In this document: positions 32,855 to 42,134 of the stretch, piece after piece | How the letters are laid out: the number at the start of each line of letters is the position of its first letter | Numbering within the stretch: position 1 is the first letter of the stretch | Assembly (NCBI RefSeq): GCF_030252425.1 | Contig: NZ_CP126994.1 | Location: 4,273,001-4,337,000 of the forward strand | Direction: 5' to 3' | Source of the DNA: Acidisoma sp. PAMC 29798 | Lineage (GTDB): Bacteria; Pseudomonadota; Alphaproteobacteria; Acetobacterales; Acetobacteraceae | Length of the DNA: 64,000 bases | Made by a program: the position numbers and the translations under genes | The notes under the pieces: generated by a model | What the model saw: only the letters and a program-made list of their open reading frames with translations | Database searches by the model: none | Told to the model about the DNA's origin: nothing

Positions 32855-34492
32855 CTAGGGCTTGATCTGGAATTTGAGCGCAGCCGCAATCAGTTCCCGA
32901 AGGCCGAAGACGCCGTTCTGCATGTATGCGGGTGTCCAGAGAGGATTGAGACTCACGTAGGAACTCGAATCGGCGAGGAGCAGGCCCACAAAAGTTTCGG
33001 CAACGATGCGACCGCCAACTGGCCCGAGTTGCCGGGTCTTGATTGTCTGAGGGCCGTCGAGTGTCTTGACGACCACGTCGATCTCCACCGTTTCGGCAAG
33101 GCAGTAGGCCCATAACGGACAATTGTCGGCGAAGGCGCCTCCCGCAAACGTAGCGAAAGAGCCCGCCGGGACAGGAACATCCCCGTCTCCGGCTGCGGCG
33201 CCGATGAATTTCCCGATCACGATCTGAGCGTCGGTGAGGGGAATAAGTCCCATCGCCCTTGCCACATCCTGCCCGCTGGGCAAACGCATGCGCCAGCCGC
33301 GCTCCAGATTGCGCAGGGCAAGCACGCTCGGGTCGATCGCGACCGAGGCCGGCAAGACGCCGAGCGGGCTTACCAATGAGGTATCGATCTTGTAAGCCAG
33401 TTGCAGGCGATTTCGATTTCCGGCAATCGCGGGGTCGGGGTTGTCGATCGGCCCGCCGTAAGCCATTGGCTCCAGATCGATGAAGCGCCGCCAGTCTATC
33501 GCCCAAGGGGAAAGGGGGGCTTGGAATCCCCGAAGATCATGCGCGTGCTCTCCATGTTTGAAGATCGGCAGAAGCGTATCGTCTTTTGCCCTGTGACCCT
33601 CGGGAAGCAAAGGCACGCCATCGTTCAAACGATATCCGGGTCTCACCATGGAATGGCCGAAGCGGTAGGCGGCGGCAGAAAACTCCAAAGGCATGAACGC
33701 CGCATCGCGAAAACGGAAGAAGCGCAGGTTCCGTTCCTCGATCACCAAAGCGCCGTCGGCGGCCTTCGGGAGCACATCGTCTAGCACGCCAGCTGAGACA
33801 ATCGTCGGGAGGAAGTCGTGCAGAAGCACCCACTGGTAATGGAACCTGACCGCTTGTTGGACTTGTGAAAAACTCCATGTGGGGTTTTCGTCAACGATGC
33901 GGTTGTGGAAGCGCTGCATCAGACCTTGAAACTGTGAAACGATCACGTTCTCGTCGTTGCGGGGATCGCCGATCAACGCCCGCGCCGGCGTCTCGTTATT
34001 ACGCTGGAGACCAAGTGCTCCGCTATTGACTTGAGGCGCGCCAGTCAGCTCCGGCCCAAGCACGAAACTCTTACCCTTGATGTCATAGATGTACGGCTGA
34101 TCGTCGGGTCCGCGCCCATACAGATTGTCGAGATCAAACTGTGGGGTGCGAAAATCGACCAGGGCGTCTGGATCGTTCTGTTTCTGAAGGCTGCTGGACG
34201 GATCAAAGGTCAAATCGTGATCGATGAACTGGCCGAAATAGGTAAAGGCGGAGGGGATGCCGCTTTCCTCACTGTCAGGTCCGTCCTTCGGATCCGCCTT
34301 ATCCGGCTGCGAGGTCATCGCCTTGGCAAGCGCTTTGAGAGCGTCCACGGATGCGACGTCGCTGGCGCCGAAATCAGCGGGCGGCAAGGCCCGGAAGATA
34401 CGGCCAAATGGCCCCGCGAAGAACTTTGAGCTGCGGGAAAGATTAGCGCCGCGAACCCCACCATGAGGCCGTGTCGTTGAAAGCACTTTCAT
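32855..34492 (-). CDS. Animal-type heme peroxidase
   Basis: 545 aa from the ATG at 34492 (GGAGAG upstream). Myeloperoxidase/cyclooxygenase superfamily: distal-heme motif FTYFGQFIDHDLTFDP with the Asp-His pair (His ~92) that in mammalian enzymes carries a heme ester and the distal His; LMQRFHNRIVDENPTW with the catalytic Arg; proximal His (~280) in YRFGHSMVRPGYRLN. No signal peptide, so cytoplasmic or released by other means. Uses hydrogen peroxide to oxidise halide, thiocyanate or organic substrates. It begins 72 bp after the stop of the copper oxidase gene on the same strand, and that oxidase is expected to supply hydrogen peroxide. Confidence 0.88.
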   Translation of the reverse strand: MKVLSTTRPHGGVRGANLSRSSKFFAGPFGRIFRALPPADFGASDVASVDALKALAKAMTSQPDKADPKDGPDSEESGIPSAFTYFGQFIDHDLTFDPSSSLQKQNDPDALVDFRTPQFDLDNLYGRGPDDQPYIYDIKGKSFVLGPELTGAPQVNSGALGLQRNNETPARALIGDPRNDENVIVSQFQGLMQRFHNRIVDENPTWSFSQVQQAVRFHYQWVLLHDFLPTIVSAGVLDDVLPKAADGALVIEERNLRFFRFRDAAFMPLEFSAAAYRFGHSMVRPGYRLNDGVPLLPEGHRAKDDTLLPIFKHGEHAHDLRGFQAPLSPWAIDWRRFIDLEPMAYGGPIDNPDPAIAGNRNRLQLAYKIDTSLVSPLGVLPASVAIDPSVLALRNLERGWRMRLPSGQDVARAMGLIPLTDAQIVIGKFIGAAAGDGDVPVPAGSFATFAGGAFADNCPLWAYCLAETVEIDVVVKTLDGPQTIKTRQLGPVGGRIVAETFVGLLLADSSSYVSLNPLWTPAYMQNGVFGLRELIAAALKFQIKP

Positions 34493-34563
34493 CGAACTCT
34501 CCTGTCTGTCGGTGAATAACATTGCCCGGTCTGCACTTGCGGGCCGTGGCGACCAGTTTTGTT

Positions 34564-37500
34564 TCAGCGGATCTCAAAGTCGCGTACATGCAACAGCCAT
34601 TCGCCCTTCACGCGGTCCAGCGGGCCCGTCACCCGCATGAGCGTGGCGCTGACGAGAGAAGCGATGAGCCGTTCAAAGGCGGCGTGCTCCATCGGCGTGG
34701 CCTCACGCGCTTGCTGCACCAACCGGTCGAACTGGATTTTGTTCGTGCCGGCCAACGGCAGAAGCTTGACGGCCGATGACAGCAGCGGCCCGGTAAGCAC
34801 CAAACCTTCGGCCTGCTGTTGGACAAGCCCAGTGATTGATACTTCAACGCCCCGAAAGTCGTAGCTTCCATTGGCCGATTCTGCGATTTGCGCCGCCCAA
34901 CGATCGATGTCGGGCAGACTGTCGCTCTCGAGGTAGACGTCCGCCGTCGAATCCTCGGCATTGGCAATCGGGCGAACAGCGGTGACGCCGTCGAGCGTAA
35001 CGAGTGCCTGATAAGCCCCGCCCCAACACGCACCGAGGCCGTAGGGACATTTAGAGGTGAGGCCGACTGCGACTTGCGTGCCGCTGGCGGTCGCACGAAT
35101 ATGCTTGTCCACCTCTTCCAAAGTGACGGCCGGTTTCGCCGGGGCGGCCTTCTGCGTAGATCTAATCAGCAAGGCCGCAATGTGCAGGATCCACGCGACC
35201 GAAGGCACGCCTTTTCGGTTAAGCACGAAGAGCATGTAATAGCCTGGCGGGCAGTCGTGCGGCTGTGCCGGTGCGGTGACGCGCAACCCCCCGGCTGCCA
35301 CTGTGAAAGCCAGGATATTGATGCGCTGGTTCATATTGTTGGTATGCGTGACTGAGGCGAGACGGATCAGGCTGACCTTGCCGATATCCTCCGGTACAGC
35401 GACCGAGATGTCGAACGCCGCGCCATAGGCAATTTCCTTCGGTGCGGCAGAGATTTCGGGGCGCGGTCCGCGAAACAGATAAGGCGGCTTGAAGACTTGT
35501 CCGTCGCGATGCGTGTCCTGGGGCGGGTTCGGTTCCGCATTGACAGCGAATTCACCTCCGCCGGCGCTCAGTACTGTGGCATCCGGCAACAACACCGCCG
35601 TTGCGTGATAGCAGCGGTCCACCGCTTCCTCTGCGAGGAGAGTCCAGCTTTCTGTGGTAGGGTCCCACAGCTCCGCGACATGCACCGGGCCGCCAACCGT
35701 AAGATCGCTGAATCCGGGTCCCTGCGACCCGCCGGTGACGAGAACCGTGCCGTCAGGCAGTAAGGTCGCATTGTGCTGGCGCCGCGCGAAATGCATCGGA
35801 TGCACCGTTCGCCAAGCGGGCGCGTCTGCCGTTAGATCGATGACCTCGACGGCCGACGATGGTGTTTGCGGCTGCGTCGGATTATTGCCGCCGCCGATAT
35901 AGACGATCTTCCCGGTGTCATACATGACCGAGGGCGCGTAATCGCGCCGGGCATTGTCGCGAAGTCCGCCATCACCTTCGAGCAAGCTCCATGTCCCCGT
36001 CACCGGGTCGAGAAAGAAGCTCCGCGCGGCCGGCCCGGACATGAAGATGCGCCCGTCTGGCGCGACATGCAGGCAAGGAAAGAGATCGATTGGACTCGCA
36101 CTCTGGGGTGTGGCCCCGTCCCCCGGGAATGGATCGAAATTTTGCCACGTCGTTCCGTCCCATACTTGAGGTGTCGGGTCATTCTGGGTTTGCTTGCCAT
36201 CTGTGGTGCCGAAGCTGCCGGACAGCACGACGGCCCGGCCATCGGCCAGTGTCAGCGCGGTGGGATACCAGCGCCCGTTCGTCACGGTCGGCAGCGCCTC
36301 CCACAGGTTGGTGTCGAAATGGTAGCGGCAAGCTTGGTTGATGCCGTAGCCATCCTTCAAGTGGCCGCCGATGACCAAAAGGGTACCGTCCGCCAGCATG
36401 GTGTGACCGGAGCAAAACAGGTTCACCGTGTCGCCGTTGGCACGTGTTGGTTGCGGCGTTGCGGCAGTCGCACCGGTCGCAGGCTCCCAAAGATGGGGCG
36501 TGCAGAAATGATCGTTCAACGTGCCCGTCACAGGTGAATCTCTGCGGCCCCAGAACAGCACCTTTCCGTTCGGCAGAAGATGCGCGTGGATCGCCGCATT
36601 CGGCATGTCGAACCTCTCGCCCCAGGCGCCGATCCGCTCCGGTGTCTGCGCACCGGATGGCAGGTCGGGACGTTCCGGCGCGGTATAGGTCGCTGACAAA
36701 CGGTAGCTCGGCCGCGTCCCCACCGCCGCCTGCGTGAGCGAAATCCGAAGCGCGTGGAAGCCGGTCGCGATCGTCGTCGTCGTCAGCGTCGCCTGCCCGG
36801 TGGCGGTCGCCAAAACCGATCCGTCCACACCCAGGATGTCGATGGTTGCGCGCGCAGTGGCGGCCAGATCGGGGATGGAGAGGTGGGTCTGCACGGGCGT
36901 TCCGGTAGCGCACCAGATGCGGCCGACCTGGAGCGCACGGGCGGCGTCGGCCGGCGGTAGATCGAGGTCTGCGGCGCCTTCAAAATCCTGCGTCACCGAC
37001 CGCGGCGTGACGACTGTGCTCGTCCCGCTGCCGTTGCGACTGTAGCACACGTAGCCACGCCCATCGGCATTGGGTGGAACCGTGATCATTGCCGTTCCGG
37101 TCGCAGTCGTGACGACGTCCGGGCCGTTGCCCGTATAGTCGTGCAGTTTCACATTTGGACCGAAGGTGGTTGCGACCTCTGCAGTATGCGGACTATTGGG
37201 ATCGTTGTTGAGGCCGACCAACAAACCAGGCGCGCCAAGCCGCTCATAGACGAAAAGATCGAAGGCCTTCCAGCGTGCTTCGGTGGTTCCGTTGGCGAGC
37301 TGCTCATGGATCCAGATCAGGTTGTCCAGCAGAGGCTGCAGCCCGTAGCAATCTGGATCGGTGCTGTAGTCGCGCCAATAGACGCACGGGTACCCTTCCG
37401 ATGTCATGATATAGGCATAGGCAAGCATCTTATTGACGACGATAGGATCGTCGAGATCGGTATCATGGTTCTCGACGAAGGTGACGGCATTGAGCGGCGC

Positions 37501-38370
37501 CAGGCCGACAAGCCCGGCTTTATCGAGCGTTGCCATATCGAAGGCACCGGGGTTGCGGCACATCCGCGCCAGCACAAAGCGTAGTGGAAAGTCGAAAGCG
37601 CTCGCTCGGCTCTTCATCCCGTCAGGATTGGACACCCAGACGTTGACTGCCGTCGGATCGCCATCAAAGAACTCGCCGACTGCGAACTTCCCCGCCATCG
37701 CTTTGGCACCGAGGAACGGGCTCAGGAAATCTGTCGATAGACCCTTCACATCGTCGAGCCTGTAGCCCTGCACATCGAGTGCCCGCGTCAGCCAATCGGC
37801 GGCATCGATCAGTCCGGTCGAGACATAGCCTGCGGGAATGGCGTTGATCGGGGCCAGTTCGCGCGCGAAGGGGAAATCATCCTTTGCCGGACCGCCGAGA
37901 TTGGGGTCGCGCGGCACATTGGGTACGAAATTGGGCGGGTTCTTCGTAAACCGGCCGAGGTCGCGCCGTCCCTCCGCCCCCTTGTAGCGAAAAATGAAAT
38001 TCCCAGGATCGCCAGATCGATGGTGCTCCACGAGATCGAGATAGACGTCGAGCCCATTCGCGCGGAGCGTCGCGACGCAGCGTTGCAGTGCTTCCCTGCT
38101 TCCGAAGCGCGTCGGCAGTGCGCCCATTTGGTCTTTCGACCCAATGTCGTAATCGTCGAAGGGACGATAGCCATCCGCGTCGGGTTTCGCGCCGCCGTTG
38201 GCCTTGAGCACCGGGGGCAACCACACAGCGGTGAAGCCCGCGCGACCCAATGCGTTCGCTCGTGTGGTAAGATGGTCCCACCACCAGAGTATCGTGGGGT
38301 CACCGTCAGACGGGGCCGGAACGGCTTGCGCCTCGGCCGTCTTGAAAAAGCCCTGTAGCAGCACGCCCAT
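34564..38370 (-). CDS. GH13 amylase fused to galactose/glyoxal-oxidase-like copper radical oxidase
   Basis: 1268 aa. Residues ~20-390: GH13 barrel with nucleophile Asp206 in GYRLDDVKG, acid/base Glu233 in KFAVGEFFDG and Asp303 in FVENHDTD, so the triad is intact. ~390-450: amylase beta domain; ~455-565: another beta-sandwich. ~570-1060: seven-bladed kelch-type AA5 domain with all radical-copper residues expected from galactose oxidase: Cys653 (LFCSGHT) and Tyr702 (RWYPT) for the thioether cofactor, Tyr921-His922 (RCYHATAVLLPD) and His1009 (VTHTNNMNQRI) as ligands, then the Ig-like cap. ~1080-1268: unrecognised domain. No signal peptide although most AA5 enzymes are secreted. The oxidase should convert an alcohol or aldehyde to an aldehyde or acid plus hydrogen peroxide; the GH13 part could release the sugar substrate. 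Operon with the heme peroxidase. Confidence 0.85.
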   Translation of the reverse strand: MGVLLQGFFKTAEAQAVPAPSDGDPTILWWWDHLTTRANALGRAGFTAVWLPPVLKANGGAKPDADGYRPFDDYDIGSKDQMGALPTRFGSREALQRCVATLRANGLDVYLDLVEHHRSGDPGNFIFRYKGAEGRRDLGRFTKNPPNFVPNVPRDPNLGGPAKDDFPFARELAPINAIPAGYVSTGLIDAADWLTRALDVQGYRLDDVKGLSTDFLSPFLGAKAMAGKFAVGEFFDGDPTAVNVWVSNPDGMKSRASAFDFPLRFVLARMCRNPGAFDMATLDKAGLVGLAPLNAVTFVENHDTDLDDPIVVNKMLAYAYIMTSEGYPCVYWRDYSTDPDCYGLQPLLDNLIWIHEQLANGTTEARWKAFDLFVYERLGAPGLLVGLNNDPNSPHTAEVATTFGPNVKLHDYTGNGPDVVTTATGTAMITVPPNADGRGYVCYSRNGSGTSTVVTPRSVTQDFEGAADLDLPPADAARALQVGRIWCATGTPVQTHLSIPDLAATARATIDILGVDGSVLATATGQATLTTTTIATGFHALRISLTQAAVGTRPSYRLSATYTAPERPDLPSGAQTPERIGAWGERFDMPNAAIHAHLLPNGKVLFWGRRDSPVTGTLNDHFCTPHLWEPATGATAATPQPTRANGDTVNLFCSGHTMLADGTLLVIGGHLKDGYGINQACRYHFDTNLWEALPTVTNGRWYPTALTLADGRAVVLSGSFGTTDGKQTQNDPTPQVWDGTTWQNFDPFPGDGATPQSASPIDLFPCLHVAPDGRIFMSGPAARSFFLDPVTGTWSLLEGDGGLRDNARRDYAPSVMYDTGKIVYIGGGNNPTQPQTPSSAVEVIDLTADAPAWRTVHPMHFARRQHNATLLPDGTVLVTGGSQGPGFSDLTVGGPVHVAELWDPTTESWTLLAEEAVDRCYHATAVLLPDATVLSAGGGEFAVNAEPNPPQDTHRDGQVFKPPYLFRGPRPEISAAPKEIAYGAAFDISVAVPEDIGKVSLIRLASVTHTNNMNQRINILAFTVAAGGLRVTAPAQPHDCPPGYYMLFVLNRKGVPSVAWILHIAALLIRSTQKAAPAKPAVTLEEVDKHIRATASGTQVAVGLTSKCPYGLGACWGGAYQALVTLDGVTAVRPIANAEDSTADVYLESDSLPDIDRWAAQIAESANGSYDFRGVEVSITGLVQQQAEGLVLTGPLLSSAVKLLPLAGTNKIQFDRLVQQAREATPMEHAAFERLIASLVSATLMRVTGPLDRVKGEWLLHVRDFEIR

Positions 38371-38792
38371 GGCCGCATCCTTTCAGTGCCAGCTTATGGG
38401 TGCTGGCTTAGGAAAAGCGCTGCCGCTGGTTGCTATCATCACCGGCACATGTCGTAACGATGCGGCGATGACCGACGTACGTCAAGTAAGACTGTCGTTG
38501 ACGCAACAATCTTCTGCAATCTACTACAACCATAGCTTGTCTATGACGACGGAGCTGCTCTCCGGCGCATAATGCTCAGACCCAACCACAGTCGTTCGGA
38601 TCAACAGCGGCGCCGATCGCGGCGCACTTTGATCGCTGAAGCCCTGTGGCGAGAGGTCCGACTGCGATGGCTGTACTCCCGCGGGACGTGCAGCATTATC
38701 CATCCGCCCACCCGGCGATTCTGCTTGACGGCCGACGAGCCTCCGACCATGATGCATGGAAATGCTGTTGTGAATAAAAATTCAGGTGGGAA
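38371..38792. other. Divergent intergenic region between oxidase and sugar operons
   Basis: About 420 bp with no supported gene. It must hold the promoters of both the minus-strand oxidase-peroxidase operon and the plus-strand sugar operon. The right end carries the palindrome at 38771-38784. Confidence 0.6.
38771..38784. promoter_or_regulatory. Putative operator of the sugar operon
   Basis: TGAATAAAAATTCA, 5-bp inverted arms around AAAA, directly before the ribosome site (GGTGGGA) of the first transketolase gene. SorC/DeoR-type regulators often bind TGAA...TTCA-type sequences, and a SorC gene is in the operon. Assignment is inference. Confidence 0.4.
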
Positions 38793-39674
38793 ATGCAAGG
38801 ACAAGACTGGCCATCGCCGGAGGTGACCGATCTTCATGCGAAGGTCGCGGCGGCGAATGACGCCGATCGGGGAGCACTGCTCGCGCGCATCGCCGACGAG
38901 GTCCGTATTTGCATTCTCCACACCATCGACGGTCCCAAGATGGGCCATATCGGTGGTGATTTCTCCGTCGCCGACGTGCTGACAACGCTGTTCTTCGGGG
39001 TTCTGAAGCTTGATCCCACCGATCCGAGATGGGCGGAGCGGGATCGCTTCATCCTCAGCAAGGGTCATTGTTCGGCGGCGCTCTATTCGGTTCTGGCCAT
39101 GCGCGGCTTCTTCCCGGTTGCCGATCTCAAGACCTTCATGGCGCCTCTTTCAGCGCTGAACGGCCACCCCAATCGCCGCAAAATCCCGGGCGTCGAGGCC
39201 AATACCGGCCCGCTCGGACATGGCCTGCCCATCGGCCTGGGCTGCGCCATCGCCGCGCGCCTTGCCGGCAGTGATCGCCGCACCTTCGTGGTGCTCGGTG
39301 ACGGCGAATTGCAGGAAGGCAGTAATTGGGAGGCGGCCATGGCCGCCGGCCATCGTGGCCTGTCCAACCTGACCGCCATCGTCGATCGCAACCGCCTGCA
39401 GCAGGGTGCGCGCACAGAAGATACCAATCGCCTCGAACCCCTGGCCGACAAATGGCGCAGCTTCGGCTGGGAGGTGCATGAGGTGGACGGCCATGACCAC
39501 GCCCGTCTTTACGCTCTGCTGTCGGCGCGGGGCGGGTCTCAGCCGCGCTGCCTCGTCGCCCGCACGATAAAGGGCAAAGGCGTTTCCTTTATCGAGGATC
39601 GCGTCGAATGGCATCACAAGGTGCCTTCGGCGGAACAGGTTCAGCTCGCCCTGAAGGAGCTTGCGGTTCGATGA
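38793..39674 (+). CDS. Transketolase, N-terminal subunit (split enzyme)
   Basis: 293 aa. TPP-binding half of a two-subunit transketolase: DGPKMGHIGGDFSVADVLTT, SKGHCSAALYSVLAMRGFF, the TPP/Mg motif LGDGELQEGSNWEAAMAAGH then LTAIVDRNRLQQGA, and KGKGVSFIEDRVEWHHKVPS. Transfers a ketol unit from a ketose phosphate. The stop overlaps the start of the C-terminal subunit (ATGA). Split transketolases are typical of dedicated catabolic operons, such as AptA/AptB for apulose 4-phosphate or SqwGH for a sulfosugar, rather than of the pentose phosphate pathway. Confidence 0.92.
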   Translation: MQGQDWPSPEVTDLHAKVAAANDADRGALLARIADEVRICILHTIDGPKMGHIGGDFSVADVLTTLFFGVLKLDPTDPRWAERDRFILSKGHCSAALYSVLAMRGFFPVADLKTFMAPLSALNGHPNRRKIPGVEANTGPLGHGLPIGLGCAIAARLAGSDRRTFVVLGDGELQEGSNWEAAMAAGHRGLSNLTAIVDRNRLQQGARTEDTNRLEPLADKWRSFGWEVHEVDGHDHARLYALLSARGGSQPRCLVARTIKGKGVSFIEDRVEWHHKVPSAEQVQLALKELAVR

Positions 39675-40624
39675 ACGAAATGAGCCCAACACCGAACACC
39701 ACAACCTTCGATTGCCGCGTCGCCTTCGCTGAAACCATGATCGAGATGGCGCGGGTCGATCCGCGCATCGTCGCGGTCTGCAACGATTCCGTGGGGTCGA
39801 GCAACCTCAACGCCTTCCAGAAGGAATTTCCCGACCGGCTGATCAATGTCGGCATCGCGGAGCAGAATATGGTCGGCGTCGCGGCCGGCCTCGCGAATGG
39901 CGGTTTTGTACCCTTCGTGAGCTGTGCGTCACCCTTCCTGACCGGTCGCGCGCTGGAACAGATCAAGGCGGATGTCGCCTATAACAATTATCACATCGTG
40001 CTCTGCGGCCAGAGCCCCGGCATGTCTTACGGCGAACTCGGCCCGACGCATCATTCGATCGAGGATTTCGCCTGGATGCGGGCGCTGACGGATCTCACGA
40101 TCCTGGTGCCCGCCGATCCGCAGCAGACACGAGATGCGTTGCGCTGGTCCGCCACGGCCAATCGCCCCATTTTCATGCGCATTGGCCGCTTCAAGGTGCC
40201 GGCGGTGACGCCGGAGAGCGAGGCCTTCACCGTCGGTCGTGCATCTGTGCTGAGAGAGGGCACGGACGTGACGCTCATTGCCTGCGGCACCATGGTGTCC
40301 CGCGCCTTGCAGGCGGCGGACCAACTCGCGGCGAAGGGCGTTTCCGCCCGCGTGCTCAACATGACGACGATCCAGCCGCTGGACGAGGCGGCAGTGATTG
40401 CCGCCGCGACCGAGACCGGGCGCATCGTGACGGTGGAGGAGGCGATCATCCATGGCGGCCTCGGCTCCGCCGTCGCCGAATGCGTGGTGCAGAACGCACC
40501 CGTGCCCATGCGCATTCTGGGCGTGCCGCATCTGGCGCCCACCGGCAGCAACGCCTTCCTGCTCGATCATTTCGGGCTGAATGCCGAGGGCATCGCAAAC
40601 GCCGCCCTCGCGCTGGTGGCCTGA
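39671..40624 (+). CDS. Transketolase, C-terminal subunit (split enzyme)
   Basis: 317 aa from ATG 39671, overlapping the previous stop. Pyrimidine-binding domain with the catalytic Glu in LINVGIAEQNMVGVAAGLAN, substrate loop SPGMSYGELGPTHHSIEDFA and the C-terminal transketolase domain GTDVTLIACGTMVSRALQAA, VTVEEAIIHGGLGSAVAE. Completes the enzyme with the preceding gene; both are needed for TPP binding at the interface. Confidence 0.92.
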   Translation: MNEMSPTPNTTTFDCRVAFAETMIEMARVDPRIVAVCNDSVGSSNLNAFQKEFPDRLINVGIAEQNMVGVAAGLANGGFVPFVSCASPFLTGRALEQIKADVAYNNYHIVLCGQSPGMSYGELGPTHHSIEDFAWMRALTDLTILVPADPQQTRDALRWSATANRPIFMRIGRFKVPAVTPESEAFTVGRASVLREGTDVTLIACGTMVSRALQAADQLAAKGVSARVLNMTTIQPLDEAAVIAAATETGRIVTVEEAIIHGGLGSAVAECVVQNAPVPMRILGVPHLAPTGSNAFLLDHFGLNAEGIANAALALVA

Positions 40625-40627
40625 TCC

Positions 40628-42121
40628 ATGGCCGCCCCGCTGCTCCTCGCGATTGATCAGGGCACCAGCGGCACCAAGGCGATTCTGGTGGATGGCGTCG
40701 GTGCCATCATCGCGCGGGGCCATGCCCCGGTCGGTGAGACACATCCGAATCCGGGTTGGGTGGAGCAGGATCCGATCGCGATTTGGCACAGCGTTCAGCG
40801 CGCCGTCGCCGTTTGCCTCGATGGCCAGGACGCAGGGCGTGTGGTGGCGGTGGGCCTGAGTACCCAGCGTGAGTCCATCGTGATGTGGGACCGGATCACC
40901 GGCGCGCCCATCACGCCCGTGATCAGTTGGCAGGACCAGCGGACTGCGGCGCTGTGCGATGAATTCCGCAGCCCGGAGGTGGAGCGGCTGGTGCGGGCGC
41001 GCAGCGGCCTGCCGCTCGACCCGATGTTTTCCGCGATCAAGGCGCGTTGGCTGTTGCAGACCCATGCGGGCGCGATGGCGGCCGTGCGGGATGGACGCGC
41101 CGTCATCGGCACGATCGATTCCTGGCTGCTCAGCCGCTTCTCCAACGACGATCCGGTGATCGAAGTTGGCAATGCCTCACGCACCCAATTGTTGCACGTC
41201 GCCGACGTGACTTGGGATCCTGATCTGCTGGAGGTCTTCGGCGTGCCGGCGGCGGTGCTGCCACGGCTGACGCGCTCCACCGGTCCTTTCCCATCGACAC
41301 GCGGTCTGGCACCTGTGCCGGACGGCACGCCGGTCATGGCGGTGATGGGCGATTCCCATTCCGCCCTCTTTGCGCATGGCGCCTTCGCACCCGGTCAGAT
41401 CAAAGCGACCTACGGCACCGGATCTTCCGTCATGGGGCTGATCGCTCGGCCGGACGCGCTGCATCCGGGGGTGTGCCTGACCATCGGCTGGCAGATGGAT
41501 CGCCCGGCTTTCGCTGCCGAAGGGAATATCCGCGCCACCGGGGCGGCTTTGCGCTGGATGGCGAGCATTTTGGGCATGAGCGTCGATGCCATGACCGAAC
41601 TGGGCGCCCGCTCGCAAAGCCGCGGCGCCGTGCTGGTGCCGGGTTTCACCGGCCTCGGCGCGCCGTGGTGGGACCGGGACGCGGTGGGTCTGCTGACGAA
41701 CCTCTCCCTGGACACCACGCCCGCCGAGCTCGCCCGAGCGGCCCTGGAAGCCGTCGTGCACCAGGTCGCCGATGTCGTCGCGGTGATCGGTGACAACGTC
41801 GGCACGGTGCGGGACCTGTTCACCGATGGCGGCCCCAGCCGCAATGATGCGCTGATGCAGATGCAGGCCGATCTTCTCGGCTGCACGGTCCATCGCTCGG
41901 CGGCGGCGGAACTGTCGGCCCTCGGTGTCGCCCATATGGCGGGCCTGGCGGCGGGCGTGTGGAGCGAGGCGGCTTTGCGCGACTTGCCGCGCCCGCGCGA
42001 CACGATTCTGCCCCGTGAGACCGGAGACGATCGCGCGGCACAGCGCGCGCAATGGCAAGCGGCCATCGCCCGGGCGCGTTCAGGCTTGGCCTGTCGCAGC
42101 GCGACGATAGAGACCGCGTGA
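40628..42121 (+). CDS. FGGY-family carbohydrate kinase
   Basis: 497 aa. Glycerol kinase/xylulokinase fold: phosphate-binding LLAIDQGTSGTKAILVDGVG, HPNPGWVEQDPIAIWHSVQR, the adenosine site TYGTGSSVMGLIARPDALHP and the FGGY signature region FTDGGPSRNDALMQMQADLL then LSALGVAHMAGLAAGVW. Phosphorylates a ketose or polyol with ATP. Between split transketolase and ABC genes it most likely makes the ketose phosphate the transketolase uses. The exact sugar is not readable. Confidence 0.9.
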   Translation: MAAPLLLAIDQGTSGTKAILVDGVGAIIARGHAPVGETHPNPGWVEQDPIAIWHSVQRAVAVCLDGQDAGRVVAVGLSTQRESIVMWDRITGAPITPVISWQDQRTAALCDEFRSPEVERLVRARSGLPLDPMFSAIKARWLLQTHAGAMAAVRDGRAVIGTIDSWLLSRFSNDDPVIEVGNASRTQLLHVADVTWDPDLLEVFGVPAAVLPRLTRSTGPFPSTRGLAPVPDGTPVMAVMGDSHSALFAHGAFAPGQIKATYGTGSSVMGLIARPDALHPGVCLTIGWQMDRPAFAAEGNIRATGAALRWMASILGMSVDAMTELGARSQSRGAVLVPGFTGLGAPWWDRDAVGLLTNLSLDTTPAELARAALEAVVHQVADVVAVIGDNVGTVRDLFTDGGPSRNDALMQMQADLLGCTVHRSAAAELSALGVAHMAGLAAGVWSEAALRDLPRPRDTILPRETGDDRAAQRAQWQAAIARARSGLACRSATIETA

Positions 42122-42134
42122 AGGGAAGCAAGGC

